Notes under the pieces: generated by a model
What the model was told of the DNA's origin: nothing
What the model saw: the letters and a program-made list of their open reading frames with translations, nothing else
Databases searched by the model: none
Position numbers and translations under genes: made by a program
Part shown: in pieces, positions 34,111 through 46,929 of the stretch
Layout of the letters: each line of letters starts with the position of its first letter
Numbering within the stretch: position 1 is the stretch's first letter
From: Otatea glauca
Lineage: Eukaryota > Streptophyta > Magnoliopsida > Poales > Poaceae
DNA: 64,000 nt
Assembly (NCBI GenBank): GCA_036346275.1
Contig: CM070727.1
Span: 8,547,760 to 8,611,759, forward strand
Direction of reading: 5' to 3'

Positions 34111-35700
34111 CTTGACCTATTATGTTGCACTCTTGTCGTTGGATGTTGGTGCAAGTAGTGTTTTTGACATATGAGTTGCTACTTGGATGATTTGGATCTA
34201 ACTAGCTTTTAGCATCTAGTAATCCAACAAACTAACTAAGGCTTGCATGTATTACATGCTTACTAAGATACGGTGTTTGTTATCAAAGATTGATTGGTTC
34301 ATACTTAATAAGCAAAAGTTGAGATTACGTGAGGCTAGTAGTTAGGCTTGCAACTAGACTAAAATGAATGGCTACATAGTTAGGTTTAACAGGCCACTTT
34401 AGTTAATAACTAGACCTATAAATCAATCAAGTGTTCATTTAGTGAGATCCAATGAGGTGTGACACCAAGTAAGGTACTCTCCTACATTATTGTTGGTAGT
34501 ATAAGGCCGCATGCATGAAAGCAATATTTGGCAGCTCTTGTTTATAACTTCCGCAAAGTTGGGAGAATGGACGGTGCAAACATGATCAGAACAAGACCAA
34601 TCGCCCTAGCTAGAGCTTATTAGATAGTCCTAGTTAGGGTGACTAATTTCGTCAAACTAGTTATGCACATATAAGTTGCTTTCGTACATTGAAAAAAATT
34701 GTACATGTTTTTTTTTTTGCAAAATTTTCACATGTATTCATCACAAAAGGCATTACAATTCGCTAAAAAAATGGTGCGAAATCCAGTCATACAAATACAA
34801 AAATCGGTCGAATTTGTGATCATCTCGGTCCAAAAAACCAAAATCTCGCCGAAATGCGAAATCCAGTCATACAACACCATAATTTGCTGCCCCATAATTA
34901 GTAATTAATGGAATGTACTAATTTGATTCTTGAACTAGCTGACAAGGAGAAAAGCAACCAAAAATTTGGGTACGTATGTATGGCATGTGTAGATTTTTTT
35001 GCAACAGTAAAAAATATAATTAGATGCCAACTATGTGCTAAATATGACAATTTCTATATCTTGTTGCATACTAATTATTAATAAGCTGATTATTCTTTTG
35101 AATGGTTATCTAGTCAGAAAAGGGTTGCGCGTTATTTCATTTTCATGTGGCATATATAAAGCCGATGAAGTATGCAATTTTATTATTAGTGTTACACGAG
35201 GGCTAAGGTGGCCATATACTTGTACAATCATATTCTTCGCTAGATACGTGATTATGCAAACTAGTGGTTTTTGGGTATACGATTATGGAGAATAAGATGG
35301 AGGGCCGCTTCTATCTCCGGATCTAAATACTTGAGATAAATGGGGTATATACTATATAAAAAATTGGGGTATGGAGAATATTTTTTACTCATGGAACATT
35401 AAAGTTGTGTTGTGCGGAAATCGGCCGTATATATCGAAGAAACTTAAATGACCCTAACACCATGTTGTGAAATTGGAAACTGAGGCACATGTGATTTGAA
35501 GGCAATTTTCTTTAATTGGAAATACAAGCAAATGATGAACGCACTAATCTTATTCATGGAATGAATCCCTTGATTAGGGGGCTACTGCTCTTAGTGGGTT
35601 AGATCTCAACAAATATCCACTTTACAGTTCATATTGTGCACGAATGTTAATGCAATCTGATGGTTAATAGCGTAGGAGCCCAAGCACCATAGTGCCCCAA
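34111..35700. other. Intergenic, nothing supported
   Basis: AT-rich sequence with short frames only. A small stretch at 34740-34880 repeats GCGAAATCCAGTCATACAA twice. Confidence 0.45.
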
Positions 35701-35710
35701 TTACTTTTAC

Positions 35711-35713
<3 letters not shown>

Positions 35714-35804
<91 letters not shown>
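35714..35804. repeat. (TC)n-(TA)n microsatellite
   Basis: About 18 TC dinucleotides run directly into about 27 TA dinucleotides. The TA part can extrude as a hairpin and is a likely length polymorphism. Confidence 0.97.
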
Positions 35805-35805
<1 letters not shown>

Positions 35806-35929
35806 TAGTCATGTGCTGTATGCGTTAAACGAAAACTCAATTTGCGACAAAAAATTTATTTGCAAAGAACACTAACTTTAGTTACATTTCAATAGTAGGA
35901 AAAGTTTGTTCATTCGAAGAGATTTGACT

Positions 35930-36605
35930 ATCGGGTTAAATCCTCTTCTATATCAACCGTTCATGTTAGATCCAACGAATCAAGTACTCTGAAGGAGAAC
36001 GAACGATCGTCAACAACTCTTAATTAGAATCAGTAGAGAGATATCAATCCTTACCATTAAAGGAGGAGAAAGTTATCGTCTTCCTCTTGCAGGAAATCTT
36101 CTTGCTTCTTGCACACAGCCTTTCTCTTCTCTTCCTGCGTGTGTCTCTACTGCTGACCAACCTATCCTCTTGGAGATGAGAGTGGGTGCCCTCTAATAGG
36201 GAGTAGATGAAAGCAGAAGGCAACGTACGCGGGCGGATGGAAGCCAGGTCTCCCCGACATCTTCGTGATTGGCACGTGATTTGGTTGCGTGATTCTTTCT
36301 TTTTAATCTATGCATTTCTCGATATGATGAGATAGAATTCCCGTATTATGAGATATGATGAGTATATCCTTCTATCCATACAGGATATGATGAGAAAATA
36401 CTTTTATTTATAAGATATATAAATAACATACTTCCATATTAAGAATCTGTGAATAGAGATATGCTAAAATAATATTTCTATTCAAAAAAGATATGACAAA
36501 ATTTTTCCATCTAAGATATGATTAAATCCTCTTCTATCTCAGTCGTTCATATCAGATCCAACGAATCAGATACCCTAGAGGAGAACGGATCACCGCCACT
36601 AACTC
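35930..36605. repeat. Pair of direct repeats about 85 bp long, 590 bp apart
   Basis: GATTAAATCCTCTTCTAT(A/C)TC..., then AGATCCAACGAATCA and GGAGAACG, occur at about 35933-36010 and 36519-36605. The space between holds recurring GATATGATGAG words. Confidence 0.7.
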
Positions 36606-37223
36606 CTATATATACGCGCGCGCCAAAGCGTAAGCACCCGATTCCGTGGGACAAAATTGCCCCTTGTTACTCACTCTAAATAGCTGCATCGTTACCAAAT
36701 CGATCGCTATCTGTTCCGCCCCATAATTACCAGGGCCGTAACCTTTTCCATTCGGAGTCAACACTGCACGGTCAGGCCCACAACCGGGCCATGCACGATA
36801 TGATGTCCTACACGCACTTGAGAGTTGAGACGGTTCGTTGTCTAATTGTATTTTTCCATTTCTTAAGAACCGCATTTGACTTTCCATAATCGAAGTTTCG
36901 GGCAGCGCTATGTGCACGAACAGCATTTATGACAAAATCGTATTGTCTCACCGTTAGGTGGGTCCAATTCTCTAGCTGGGCCACTTGGCCCCACTATGTC
37001 AGTGATGGTAACGATAACTCGTGGTGTGTGCTGTCCAGCTCCACCTCCCAATTGCTACTGCTTCATTCGCCAAACCTTTTACCAAACCCAACAACGACCA
37101 ATCCACTCCACGTCTCTCCACCCACAGGTCACACCGCATCGCACCACCGCCCCCTTCCGCACGCCTTCATTCCCCGATGCGCGCCGCCTCCGCCGTCGCC
37201 GTCCGATCCGCGCTAGCCGAGCT

Positions 37224-38288
37224 ATGTACCCGCTGCGCCCGAGCGGCGGCCACGAGACCGTCACCGCCAACTGCACGGCCAACGCGCTCGACTGCATCCC
37301 GCTCTGCGCCGGCGACGACTGCACCGCCTACGCGGCGCCCCCGCCGCCTTTCCCGCCTCTCCCGCGCTCCTCGGCCACCACCGAGCGCCACGTGCCCGTA
37401 CGCCTCCTCCTCGTCGTCTCCCTCCTCTCCGCGTTCCTGTTCATCTCGCTCGCCCTCTCCACGCTCCTCCTCTACCGCCGCCGCCTTCTCCTGCGCCGCC
37501 GCAGGCGGGCGGCCACCGCTCCGCTGCCCCACGATGACGGATTCGGTGATGGGAACGAGGAGGCGGGGGGCGGCGGAGGGGAGGTGCACCACGTGTGGTA
37601 CATCCGCACGGTGGGGCTCGACGAGGCCACCATCGCGTCCATAGCCACGGCGGAGTATCGCGGCGGCGTGGGGTGGGGAGGGGACTGCGCGGTGTGCCTC
37701 GGCGAGTTCCGCGACGGCGAGCTGGTCCGCCTTCTCCCGCGCTGCGCGCACCCGTTCCATGCGCCATGCATTGACACCTGGCTCCGCGCCCACGTCAACT
37801 GCCCGCTCTGCCGTTCCCCCGTCGCCGTTCCCTCCGATCTCCCGGCTGCGGTGACTGAGGCTGAAGCGGAAGGCGGAGACGCAGAGGAGCACCAGGTGTT
37901 TGACGAAATGTCACTGTCGGAATCACAGGCCGAGGGATCTGAGGACTCCGAGGCCTCTTCGGACACTCAAAGTGAGGACACAGCTGCTGCAGCGGAGGAG
38001 AATGGAAGGGCGACGCCCAAGCCAATACGGCGCTCGGCGTCCATGGACTCGCCATTATTCCTCGTGGTTGTGCCTGAAGATCAGGATGATAACGTGCAGG
38101 CTACTTGCAAATTGCCGAATGTTCGAGATATGAGGTTCTTCAGGATGAAGGAGAAGGAGGCAGCAGGGACGTCTTCGTCCTCTTGTCAGGCAAGCCGGTT
38201 TGGGATTGGCAGGTCGATGTCAAGCAGTGGTCTGGGGTTCTTCTTCTCACGGAATGGGCGCTCCAGTGGCACCGTATTGCCACTGTGA
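37224..38288 (+). CDS. ATL-type RING-H2 E3 ubiquitin ligase, membrane-anchored (354 aa)
   Basis: Predicted E3 ligase that binds a ubiquitin-loaded E2 through its RING-H2 finger (family knowledge). Seen here: a cysteine-bearing N-terminus (C17, C24, C28, C33), as in ATL51/52-like members; one transmembrane segment at residues about 58-84 followed by an Arg-rich stop-transfer stretch; the GLD motif at 131-133; and the RING-H2 at 155-196 with C155, C158, C174, H176, H179, C182, C193 and C196, spacing C-x2-C-x15-C-x1-H-x2-H-x2-C-x10-C-x2-C. The Trp and Pro for E2 contact are present (DTWL, NCPLC). The C-terminus is Ser/Glu-rich and then basic (IRRSASMDSP, RSMSSSGLGFF). No introns, as usual for ATLs. 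The frame is open upstream to 36996, but the ATG at 37224 starts the recognisable protein. Confidence 0.93.
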   Translation: MYPLRPSGGHETVTANCTANALDCIPLCAGDDCTAYAAPPPPFPPLPRSSATTERHVPVRLLLVVSLLSAFLFISLALSTLLLYRRRLLLRRRRRAATAPLPHDDGFGDGNEEAGGGGGEVHHVWYIRTVGLDEATIASIATAEYRGGVGWGGDCAVCLGEFRDGELVRLLPRCAHPFHAPCIDTWLRAHVNCPLCRSPVAVPSDLPAAVTEAEAEGGDAEEHQVFDEMSLSESQAEGSEDSEASSDTQSEDTAAAAEENGRATPKPIRRSASMDSPLFLVVVPEDQDDNVQATCKLPNVRDMRFFRMKEKEAAGTSSSSCQASRFGIGRSMSSSGLGFFFSRNGRSSGTVLPL

Positions 38289-41200
38289 GTCACTGAGTCG
38301 GCATGATTTTACTGTCAAGGGGAGTGCAGCCTCAGCAAAGCCGAGAGCTGGTAGTGTGTCGTTGTCCGTTGATAGAAAGTGTATACCAGAGAGCAAGTAG
38401 CTCGCAGAGAAAATCTCCTTTGAGACATGTGAGTTGACAAGAGTAATTGTGGGGTGATAAGTATTTCTTGAGTTGATGAGCTCATGTTAACATGTACCTC
38501 CGAAGTTGCCTGTATCATAGTATCAAGCTTGGGCCAAGTGGACTTTGTGGGAGAAGCTGAAGTTTGGCTTCTTCATATATCATAGCAATCATGCAAGGAG
38601 GAGCGGACTATTGCCTATATCAATGTACTATAATCAAGAATATGTAGGTTGGGATGGCTACCAATTGCTGATGGCAGCGTATGATATTGTTAGATGTGTG
38701 TTTTGTTTGTTACTATGGATAGCGTTGTTCACGTATCAAATGAGAACTTGCACTAGTAATTCAACAATTGATAGGCTTACTTATGATATGGATGTTAATA
38801 ACTATAGTTAGCATAATTGGTAATTGGATGTCTAGTGAGCTAACATATAGCAGCTTTTGTGCGTGAGCTCCTTGTTGGCAGGATATGTAAGCTGAAAAAT
38901 GCAACGTCATGGTGTGCTCGTGCTGTTTAAGGAGGGAAGATGCACCAGATGGAGGTACCTTATTTCTCATGTTTTCACTTTTGTCACTTGTGTGCTGGTA
39001 TTCCTTTTAACATGTGTGATAAGCGTGGTATAAATTTCTTTACATTTTAAACATGATGGATATTTGATAATATTGCAACACTTAGGGCTTGTTTTGGTAG
39101 GGGGGATCCAAATCCTTAGGATTTAATTCAAATTTGAACTAAATCCTAAAAATTTCCAAAGCAATCCCCCTCATCCGTTTACCCCCTTAGGCACTTAGAT
39201 ATAGTAAACATCCCTAAGATTTGCCACGGTTTTTCAGTTTGTCCTTGGCCATTCTTAGTGTCTGACTAGCTGTCTATATGCCATTCAATGTTCTAAGAGA
39301 TACTAGCTGAGTGCCTGTGCGTTACAACGGATCTATTATGAGTTTTCCACATCTATTAGTTGATTGCCCATGAGACTCGGATTTTCACTGAATCAACATG
39401 TCAAAGCGACCATATGAGATCTCGTCATCCATAAATAATTAGCCATAGATTTTGAAATTGCATAAAAAATCCCATCCTATAAGCAAGCCAAATCATGCTA
39501 CGAGTCGCATGCATACCCTGATACACATGCATTTTGCGTAGATGATCCCATCATTCACAGAAGATCCTCCAAGGCACATATATGCTTATGTGAATATAGA
39601 TCCATCCACATAAGATCTGCAAGGGATAGATGGTGAAGCCACCATCACTACCAAGTGAAACTTTTAAAGGAATAAAGATTTAAATAAAACACTGATTTAA
39701 TTGCTTACAAAATCGTATTTCTCTTGAGGTATAGAAAGATATTTCATGGTGAAGTGACGAGTAGACAAAACTCGACTATAGTTACTACTCAGCTATAAAT
39801 GAGCTTGATACTTATGTTTCTTAACACAACTCAGTTTTGTCATTTTTTCCGTTACAGCTACCACCTGTGTCCATTTTTCTCTTAATAATCCTATTAGAAG
39901 AAAATGCTAACATTCTGTTTCAACGTGCCAGGGACAATCCCTATGCTGTTCGCAGGCTTTTAATGGTTTCTGAAAAAACAAGCTGGAATAGGCAAAGATA
40001 ACACAACCGTTAATTTCTATGTGCTTTTCATTACAAAATATTTGTGCTAACGAAGGTGTGTTTTCATTTTGCTCTTTGTCTCAGCAATAATTTCTTTCCT
40101 GTTCTGGTGAACTACCGGATTGAGTAGGAGGTGCATAGTGAAAACAAGCTTGCCTACATGCTTAACAAAGCTGAGTAATCTTACTTTTTTTCGGGAATTG
40201 GTAGGTAACACATGTCTCTCATCCTTTTGATTATGAAAAAGTACGGGCTCACTACATCAAAATTCTGATTTATGTCTCTGCTCTTGAAGTTATATTACAG
40301 ATTTACACTAGAGAATTCATGAATATCAAATAAACTTGCCCAACTGTCATGGAAGTCACTTAATAATCCAGAACTGTCTTCTGTAGTCACACTGAGTTCG
40401 CTTGTATGCACCGCAACATTTATAAATGTGATTTGAGGACACGTGTTAATTTCTGGTTATCAAACAAGACTAATCGACTTTTACTAGTCATTAGTCACTT
40501 TGTTTATTCTGAGATAGATGAAAGAAAATTTCTTTCGTATCAATTCTACGTGTGTTTTAAAATCGATATTTAAGTTTTCTTTGGATGGTACATGGTCGGT
40601 CCCTATACCTATAGTCCCATTCGACATTCTTGTATGAGATCTCAGAACAGAGAATGTAGATGCCTGAAAGGAACTTGGATTGTCATTATGTTGAAGCTTC
40701 ATCAGCAAACTTCTTCAAAGCTATGATTCACCGAATCTTCAATGTAAAAGTTGGGTATTCATGTACTTTACCTAAGTCATTAATATAAATTAGAGGATTT
40801 TTTCTAAAAAAAAGCATGATTCACCATTCATGCACCTCCAGATTCCTTTCTTGATAGATGTGCAAAATACCTCATTTTTGTTCCGGAGCTAAAGCGTAGA
40901 GTTGTCTTCCATGATAAAAGGTTACACCGATAACCTACATTGAATTTTATTTTTCATTGGTCTTTTGCCAAGGTGCTGCTGTGTTTCGTTCCCTTAGACA
41001 ATCACTGAAAAATCCACTTATGCTTGACTTTATGGCCCCCTTTTTCGTCCTCTTCCTGTTTTCAGTCCCTTTCTTCAAGCGGAGTTATTTATTAAGAATT
41101 CAGGCAAAGGAAAATTGCGCCTGTTAAGCTGTCTATTTGTTGTTTCTTTGCTTGCTATTTGGTGGGGTCATCGCTGCTGGTCTCCAGTTGTCCACAGGCC

Positions 41201-41560
41201 ACTTTGGGTTGGTGAGAACCAACACCTTACACCGTACTAATTCAAGGTTGGCTTGCTGCCATGCTCGGCCTTCTCTCTCTGGTTCGATGTGCCTAATTAC
41301 ATTAGCTTTCTTATCTTCCTCTCCCTGCATACCTCAATGCTTATGGGAGTCTTCAATTGGGAGTATGAAAGTTGAGATTAAAAAGATTAATAATTCAATC
41401 AATTAATATCTGGAACCAGTAGCCACATGGTAGTAGAACAGAGCTCCTTTTCCCGCCAAGTCTTTTTGTACCTGCATAAATCCATTTAATACGCAGTAGA
41501 TCTGATACAGGGATCTTTCTGATGAAGATATTCTCCCTTTTTTGAAACGGTGCTCACGCT
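38289..41560. other. 3' UTR and intergenic sequence, no supported gene
   Basis: The first few hundred bases probably form the ATL 3' UTR. A short repeat-like piece is at about 39086-39190 and GAGTGCCTGTGCGTTACAAC at 39309, a word typical of grass transposon ends. The rest is AT-rich without reading frames of interest. Confidence 0.4.
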
Positions 41561-41565
41561 ATGCC

Positions 41566-42480
41566 TTACTGGTAGGTTACATGCACGGGGAGACATTTTT
41601 TGGATCCACTTGATGGGTCGAGCGCAGCTAAATGTGGGCCGAGCCTTGCTGGGCGGCCCCGGAAATCCAGCCCGCTGCCGACGAACCTCTTCAGCTGGAA
41701 CTCCTCCGGAGACTCCCAAACTTGAGGGTCCCTCGAGACGGCCCACATGTTGACGATCAGCCTGGTATTGCTTGGGACGTCGTGCTGCTTGATCCTCGTA
41801 CTCGCGCGGGAGCAGGAGTGTCACCGGCGCGTGCAGCCGCAACGTCTCCTTCACCAAGGCTCTCGGATAGTCCATGCCAGGAAATTCTTCCCGGTGATCA
41901 TCGCCGTGTTTTTTTAAGACAACAAAAGCCGTGAACTAAATAAATGAGGTTAAAGAAGTTGATAGGTACAAAGTGCAGAGGCTGCACCTAAAGAAGGAAA
42001 CAAAGGCAGAGAGAAAAACAAGAAAAGAAAAATGGAGTAGATTCTAAGTACGTCCTTGAATGAGGCTGCCTAGATATGTCGCTCCTATCGTAGATCAGGA
42101 TGCAGTATCATCTTTGATGAACTGGAAAATCTGTTCGTGAGTTGCCCAATTTCTTTGAAAAATTCGGTTATTTCGCTCTTTCCACCATTGCCAGTATGTT
42201 AGAATAAGAAGCGTTTTGACCTTTTTTTTTGGCGGGAAGAGCAGAGATGCAGCGAAGATTCCGCTCGTCTAGGTGCGAGAATGTTTTCATTGTTCTGGCC
42301 GGAGGGAAGGTATGCAAATCCATTGATCATCGCCGTGTTGGTGCTTACAGATTTGCCTTATTTCGTGTTGTAGCCTTCATGGCTTCCTTGTTGCGGAGCA
42401 GCTCTGCCATGGCCCATTCTAGGACGATTCGCGTCTGTCCCTGCTCCAAACAAGTCCTGCATGGCATACATTCCCAAAGT
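41566..42480 (-). pseudogene. Cytochrome P450 pseudogene (A-type, CYP71-clan-like), split by a LINE
   Basis: Minus-strand pieces in order: LFGAGTDANR, the I-helix oxygen-binding motif (about 42435-42465), with EWAMAELLRNKEAMK after a frameshift (about 42370-42420); then past the LINE, the K-helix KETLRLHAPVTLLLPRE (about 41800-41850); and after another frameshift NMWAVSRDPQVWESPEEF and KRFVGSGLDFRG, the PERF region with Lys in place of Glu (about 41650-41745). The haem-binding Cys loop was not found. The gene is therefore frameshifted, interrupted and truncated at both ends. Confidence 0.82.
41911..42323 (-). mobile_element. 5'-truncated L1-type LINE fragment
   Basis: A 16-bp target duplication TGATCATCGCCGTGTT flanks it (41895-41910 and 42324-42339). 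On the minus strand the 3' end carries a short A-run next to the duplication. The coding remnant TYWQWWKERNNRIFQRNW (about 42090-42215) followed by a stop matches the C-terminal zf-RVT region of plant L1 LINEs. Confidence 0.85.
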
Positions 42481-43235
42481 AGCATCGCCTTCAAGTTTTT
42501 AATAAGCGAGGACAGGTTTTTAATTATTAATGGCCTATCTATACAACAGACATCTAGTATTTGCACAAAAATCAGAAGGAAAAAAATTCTCCATCCCTGG
42601 GCTTGAATCCTATGGATTTCCAGCCTCCCCAGCCTCCCCCCTATCTTCCCCTTTCATACAAGAATATAGATTATTCCTGATGTCTTTTTTTTTTGTTCTT
42701 GACAGCTGACATGCATGAATTGGGATGTAAAAAAAAGCTCGACAAGCTACTCCAGGTCTCCAGCAAATGAGTCGAGTCCGAGCTAGCTTGGACCTAAGCT
42801 CAGGAGCCTAACAAGCTCGATCTCGAATTGTGTGGTTAACTCGACTTACCCATTCCAATTTTTCCCCACATGTTCCTTACAAGTTACAATGTTAACGTGT
42901 AGTTGATGATTTTTTTTTGACCGAGCTCGAGCTTATGGGAGCTTTGGCCAAAATTTTGTAGAATGTATCATGTTAAATTGGTATTGCCGAGCTCGAGCTT
43001 TGGCCGAGCGAAGATCAAGCCTGGGCTCAACCTAGCTTGTTCGAGCTTGAGCCTAGCGGGCTGGGCTAGCTTGAGCTCGACTTGTTTTACATCCCTATGC
43101 ATGAAAGATCACGTAGTCCTGATCTTTACCCTAGCTAGCAGCCACTCTCGCTGCCACCACCCAAACCCAACCACACAGCTCCTCCCATTGTCTTGCCAGC
43201 ATTGGGCCACCTGGTCGCCTCTACCACCCCAGACG

Positions 43236-44280
43236 TAGGGGTGAAAACGGATTGGATACAGATGGATAATAGCTCTACCATATTTGTTTTCATATTTTTT
43301 CTCGGATGCGGATACAGATATGGATAGTTCGGATATGAATATGAATACAGATAATATCGAATACAGATATGGATCGAATACGAATCGAATCAGATACGGT
43401 TTCGAATATTTATCGGAACATGATAACCCCTTAGATTGTACATAAAAAAATCAACGAAAACGCATAACTAGTTGATTTGATGAAAATATTATTGAAAATT
43501 GAACAAGTATAAGCATTTTCATTCACTTAGACAATAGTTAGATACCATGTCGCAAATAAAATTATATAAGACTTAGTTTATTACACACATACAATTAGTT
43601 CATTATACATGTAGATCAAAACACAATAATGAAGGTAATCTTTGCTCAGAGATACAAATGGAAGCAAACACACAACACACTAAAAGTTTGATAAGACTTA
43701 AATATCACGTCTCTAGAAAAAGTATATAACACTTATATGTAATGATCCAAGATTTATATTATTTGTTGAATTATGTTTAAAATAATAAATTATATTTTTA
43801 TGAGTTTTTATGATTTTTAGCTACTTATTTAAAATAATTTTCTATTAATAATAGGAATTTTTGAATTTTTGAGAAAATTTAGAATCTGATAAAATAATGA
43901 AAATATTTTTTAAAATGTTAGATTGTTTCTGGAACTTCCTCAAAAAATATTCGTAATTTTTGGAGTTAGTTTGCTAATTTTATTAATTGAAACTTACTTT
44001 ATGGATTAATTAAATTAGAAAACAATTCTGAAATTAATAAACCTTTTTGGGCCAAAAGAGTAGTCTTGGCCCAGCCCACATGTATATCCGGATACCCGAC
44101 CCATCAATATCCGGATTATCCGAATCCGTATCCGACGGATAGTAAGCTACCAAATCCGTATCCGTATCCGATAAAAAAAATTCGTATTCGTATCCGTATC
44201 CGATCCGATACTATCCGACAAAATCTGTATCCGAAAATATCCGAATCGATCGAAAACTATCCGATCCGTTTTCATCCCTA
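43236..44280. mobile_element. Non-autonomous hAT element with GGATAC subterminal repeats (1045 bp)
   Basis: An exact 8-bp duplication CCCAGACG flanks it (43228-43235 and 44281-44288). The ends TAGGGGTGAAAACGGATTGG and, reversed, TAGGGATGAAAACGGATCGG match at 18 of 20. Both subterminal regions consist of GGATAC/GTATCC hexamer arrays, probable transposase-binding sites. The interior is AT-rich and non-coding. Confidence 0.92.
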
Positions 44281-44288
44281 CCCAGACG

Positions 44289-46920
44289 CGACTGCTTGTG
44301 CTCAAGATGGTGTTGGCACCACCTGCCTCCTTCACCAGTCACCACAGCCTCCCTCATCGATTCGGCGCGCGCCACCGTTTACCACTTCCCACTGCACCAA
44401 CACCTAAATCTCTTCTTATTTGACACTAATGCCCTCAAGTGCCTAGTGCTCTCCTTCGAGTACGGGACCGGCTAAACATATGGCTGGGAAGCCTGCCGAA
44501 CCTTGGAGACCTAACCAGTAACAGGAGCAAAATATTGCCGGAGCAGGAATGTCGGTGCAGATCAAAGGGCGCAGAAATCGACCGATATTTGAAAACGGAA
44601 GAATAGCAAAACCATTAATTAATTAATTATTAATCAGATTTGCTGAATCTCAGTCACCCGAAATTTTGCTTAATCTCAGTTGATTTTCTAACATTTGGAC
44701 CTTGCATCGTCCTCTCCCACTTTCCCTCCGACGTCGCCCACCTCTTCGGCGTGAAAGAATGGCACGAAGACCACGTTGGGGTTGCAGGAGTCGGCGACTC
44801 TCACTGCCACGCCGCACGGCGCATGCAAAGAGGCTACGATGTGCGAAGAGAACTGCGAGGCAATATCTGTCCTGGATGCAAAAATATGAGAAATTGAACT
44901 CGAAGCACGTCGGCATTGGTCCTGGAAGCAGAAATTTCCTCCTCACTGTGGCCGCCGAGCCACCAGCTATTGCCGTCTACATGTGACGCGAATTCAGGCC
45001 GCCATGCAACATTCAAGCCGGGTGCCCCACCAGCAACTGGTCCTGACACGCACGACGCCGTCCAAGCTGGCCCCGCTAAATTCGATGCCTGCGCCACCGA
45101 TGCCAGTTGCCCCTGACGCCGACAAGAAATAAGCTAGATGACACTACCCAAGCTGGCATCGCCGAAGATGATGGCCCCGCCTACACCCGTGGCATCGATT
45201 CCAGCCTCCCCCAGTGCTGGTGGGGAAGAAGTTGGGCGGTGCTGGGCGATGGGCGCGCCAAGGCGGCGGAGGTCAAGAAGGGGGGAAGAAGTTTGGCACT
45301 TTGGCAGTGTTGGGCGATGGGCGCGCCAAGGCGGTGGAGGCCAAGAAGGTGCCGGAACACCAACCCACTACCTCGTGTAGCCATCTAGGTCGGCCTTGAG
45401 GCGGGTTGGCTTTGGGTGCAGTGAGGAAATATGCCACCACCTCGAAGCTCTATTGCGCAGTGTTCTTGGCAACGATATGGAACACGAGGGCAACGAGTAA
45501 CCAGATCCGGCATGAGTTGGCCTGATGGAGCCTCCGTGATGAAATCACATGCTCCACCATGGCCCGACGAGGCCAAATCCGAGCTGCACGTTGCTCGTCG
45601 GCTCCTCTCGGCCTCTCTCCCCTCTCTTTCTCTCTCCTTGCTTGTGTGGTTTGGCTGTCTGTGTTAAAACGGGTTGGTGAAACGGATTGAAACCATATGG
45701 GTTAAAACCGTATTAGAGAAATGGGTTAGGTTTGTTTGGGTTAAAATGTTACGTCGGTTGGTTTGGATTGGATTACAGGGGATGCGAAGTGGCCTGGTTT
45801 GATTTGGAAAACTGAAGTTTATTGTTACGGGTTAGGTTCGAAATGCATTGGTTTTTCAACTATTAGCATACCCACATGCGGCACAAGATTTACAACCGCA
45901 AACATATCTCATGGTTAGATAAAGAAGAGATCAGTCACCTATACATGGATGATAAGATCATGATCTTCTAGACATCTTGTACAGCCAACGCTAACAGTGT
46001 CAAGCTCATGATAATAAAGATGAAATTATGTCATGTACAGGTTATTAAACAGGAAACTTTACTTTCGTTTGGACAAATGAGAAAAAAATCTTATTCCAAA
46101 CAGTTGATGTGCCCCCATTGACAATAATTCGTACTTTCTGTATTCACGCGGAAAATGTCGGAAAAAGATGCGTGCAATCACTAGCAGATGGAGCGTCTTC
46201 GAAAGCAACTTGCAGTTGTCAAAGGAGATGCTTCTGTGCATTATTATTTAAAAACTGTATAAATATTAAAGTATAAATAAAAAGTGAATAATGATTGTTT
46301 TAGAATTTATACAATTTATATTAAAAGAGTGATTTATAAAAGCGCTAATCTCGTATCTTTAGAAAATGACTCGAGCCGAGTCGCGAGCCGAGCTGGCTCG
46401 AAGGGACACGTGGGCTAGCTCCCCATCCAGTAAGTCTTCTGGAATTAGGAAAGGTAGTATATCATCCCACAGATTTCTTCGTCCACGCTCGTGTCATGGT
46501 CGACGGGCGGGAGGGACGGCGTTGAAGCGCGCGGCCGAGGGACGAGCCGGCATGAGCAGCCTCCAGTTCTAAACTTCTACCCGGAAAACGAGCCAAATTA
46601 ACACGGATGAACTGCGCGAGCCTGATGCATGCATGCAGTCATGCACCGGCATCACGAATGATGCCGTCCAGAAACTAACAACGTGATCGAGTGGGACTCT
46701 GGGAGCACGAGCAACGCCTGATCACCAACAAATCTTATCGACTCGCAAGTCGCAAGTAGTAGATGCCATGCGTACGAGGGACGGTGGGAGCCTGGGAGGC
46801 CTCCCAATCCCAATGGAACACACGGCACGGGACGGCGGAGGCAGCATCTGCGCGCCTAGAAGTTATAGCCGCCGCCGCCGCTGCCGCGGAAGGCGGAACA
46901 AGCCGTGACGACTTCTTTCA
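44289..46920. other. Intergenic, no supported gene
   Basis: GC-rich frames at 44640-45670 have no recognisable domain. 45660-45840 repeats variants of TTAAAACGGGTTGG and GGTTTGGATTGG. Low-complexity AATTAATTAATTA lies near 44615. Confidence 0.4.
45221..45349. repeat. Tandem duplication of about 60-69 bp
   Basis: GGGGAAGAAGTT, GGGCGATGGGCGCGCCAAGG and CCAAGAAGG-type words occur in two adjacent units, 45221-45280 and 45281-45349. Confidence 0.8.
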
Positions 46921-46929
46921 AATCTTTTA

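Noticed and set aside
34730..34870. Another CGAAATTTCGG-family member
   Set aside because: Only short word similarity (AAATCTCGCCGAAATGCG); no ends or duplication.
35749..35804. Long TA run as a transposon end or origin
   Set aside because: It is a simple microsatellite contiguous with a TC run and has no flanking duplication.
36996..37223. 76-codon in-frame N-terminal extension of the ATL at 37224
   Set aside because: The extension has no ATL-like sequence and lies in what looks like promoter and leader. The protein from 37224 already has a complete N-terminus, although a longer form cannot be strictly excluded.
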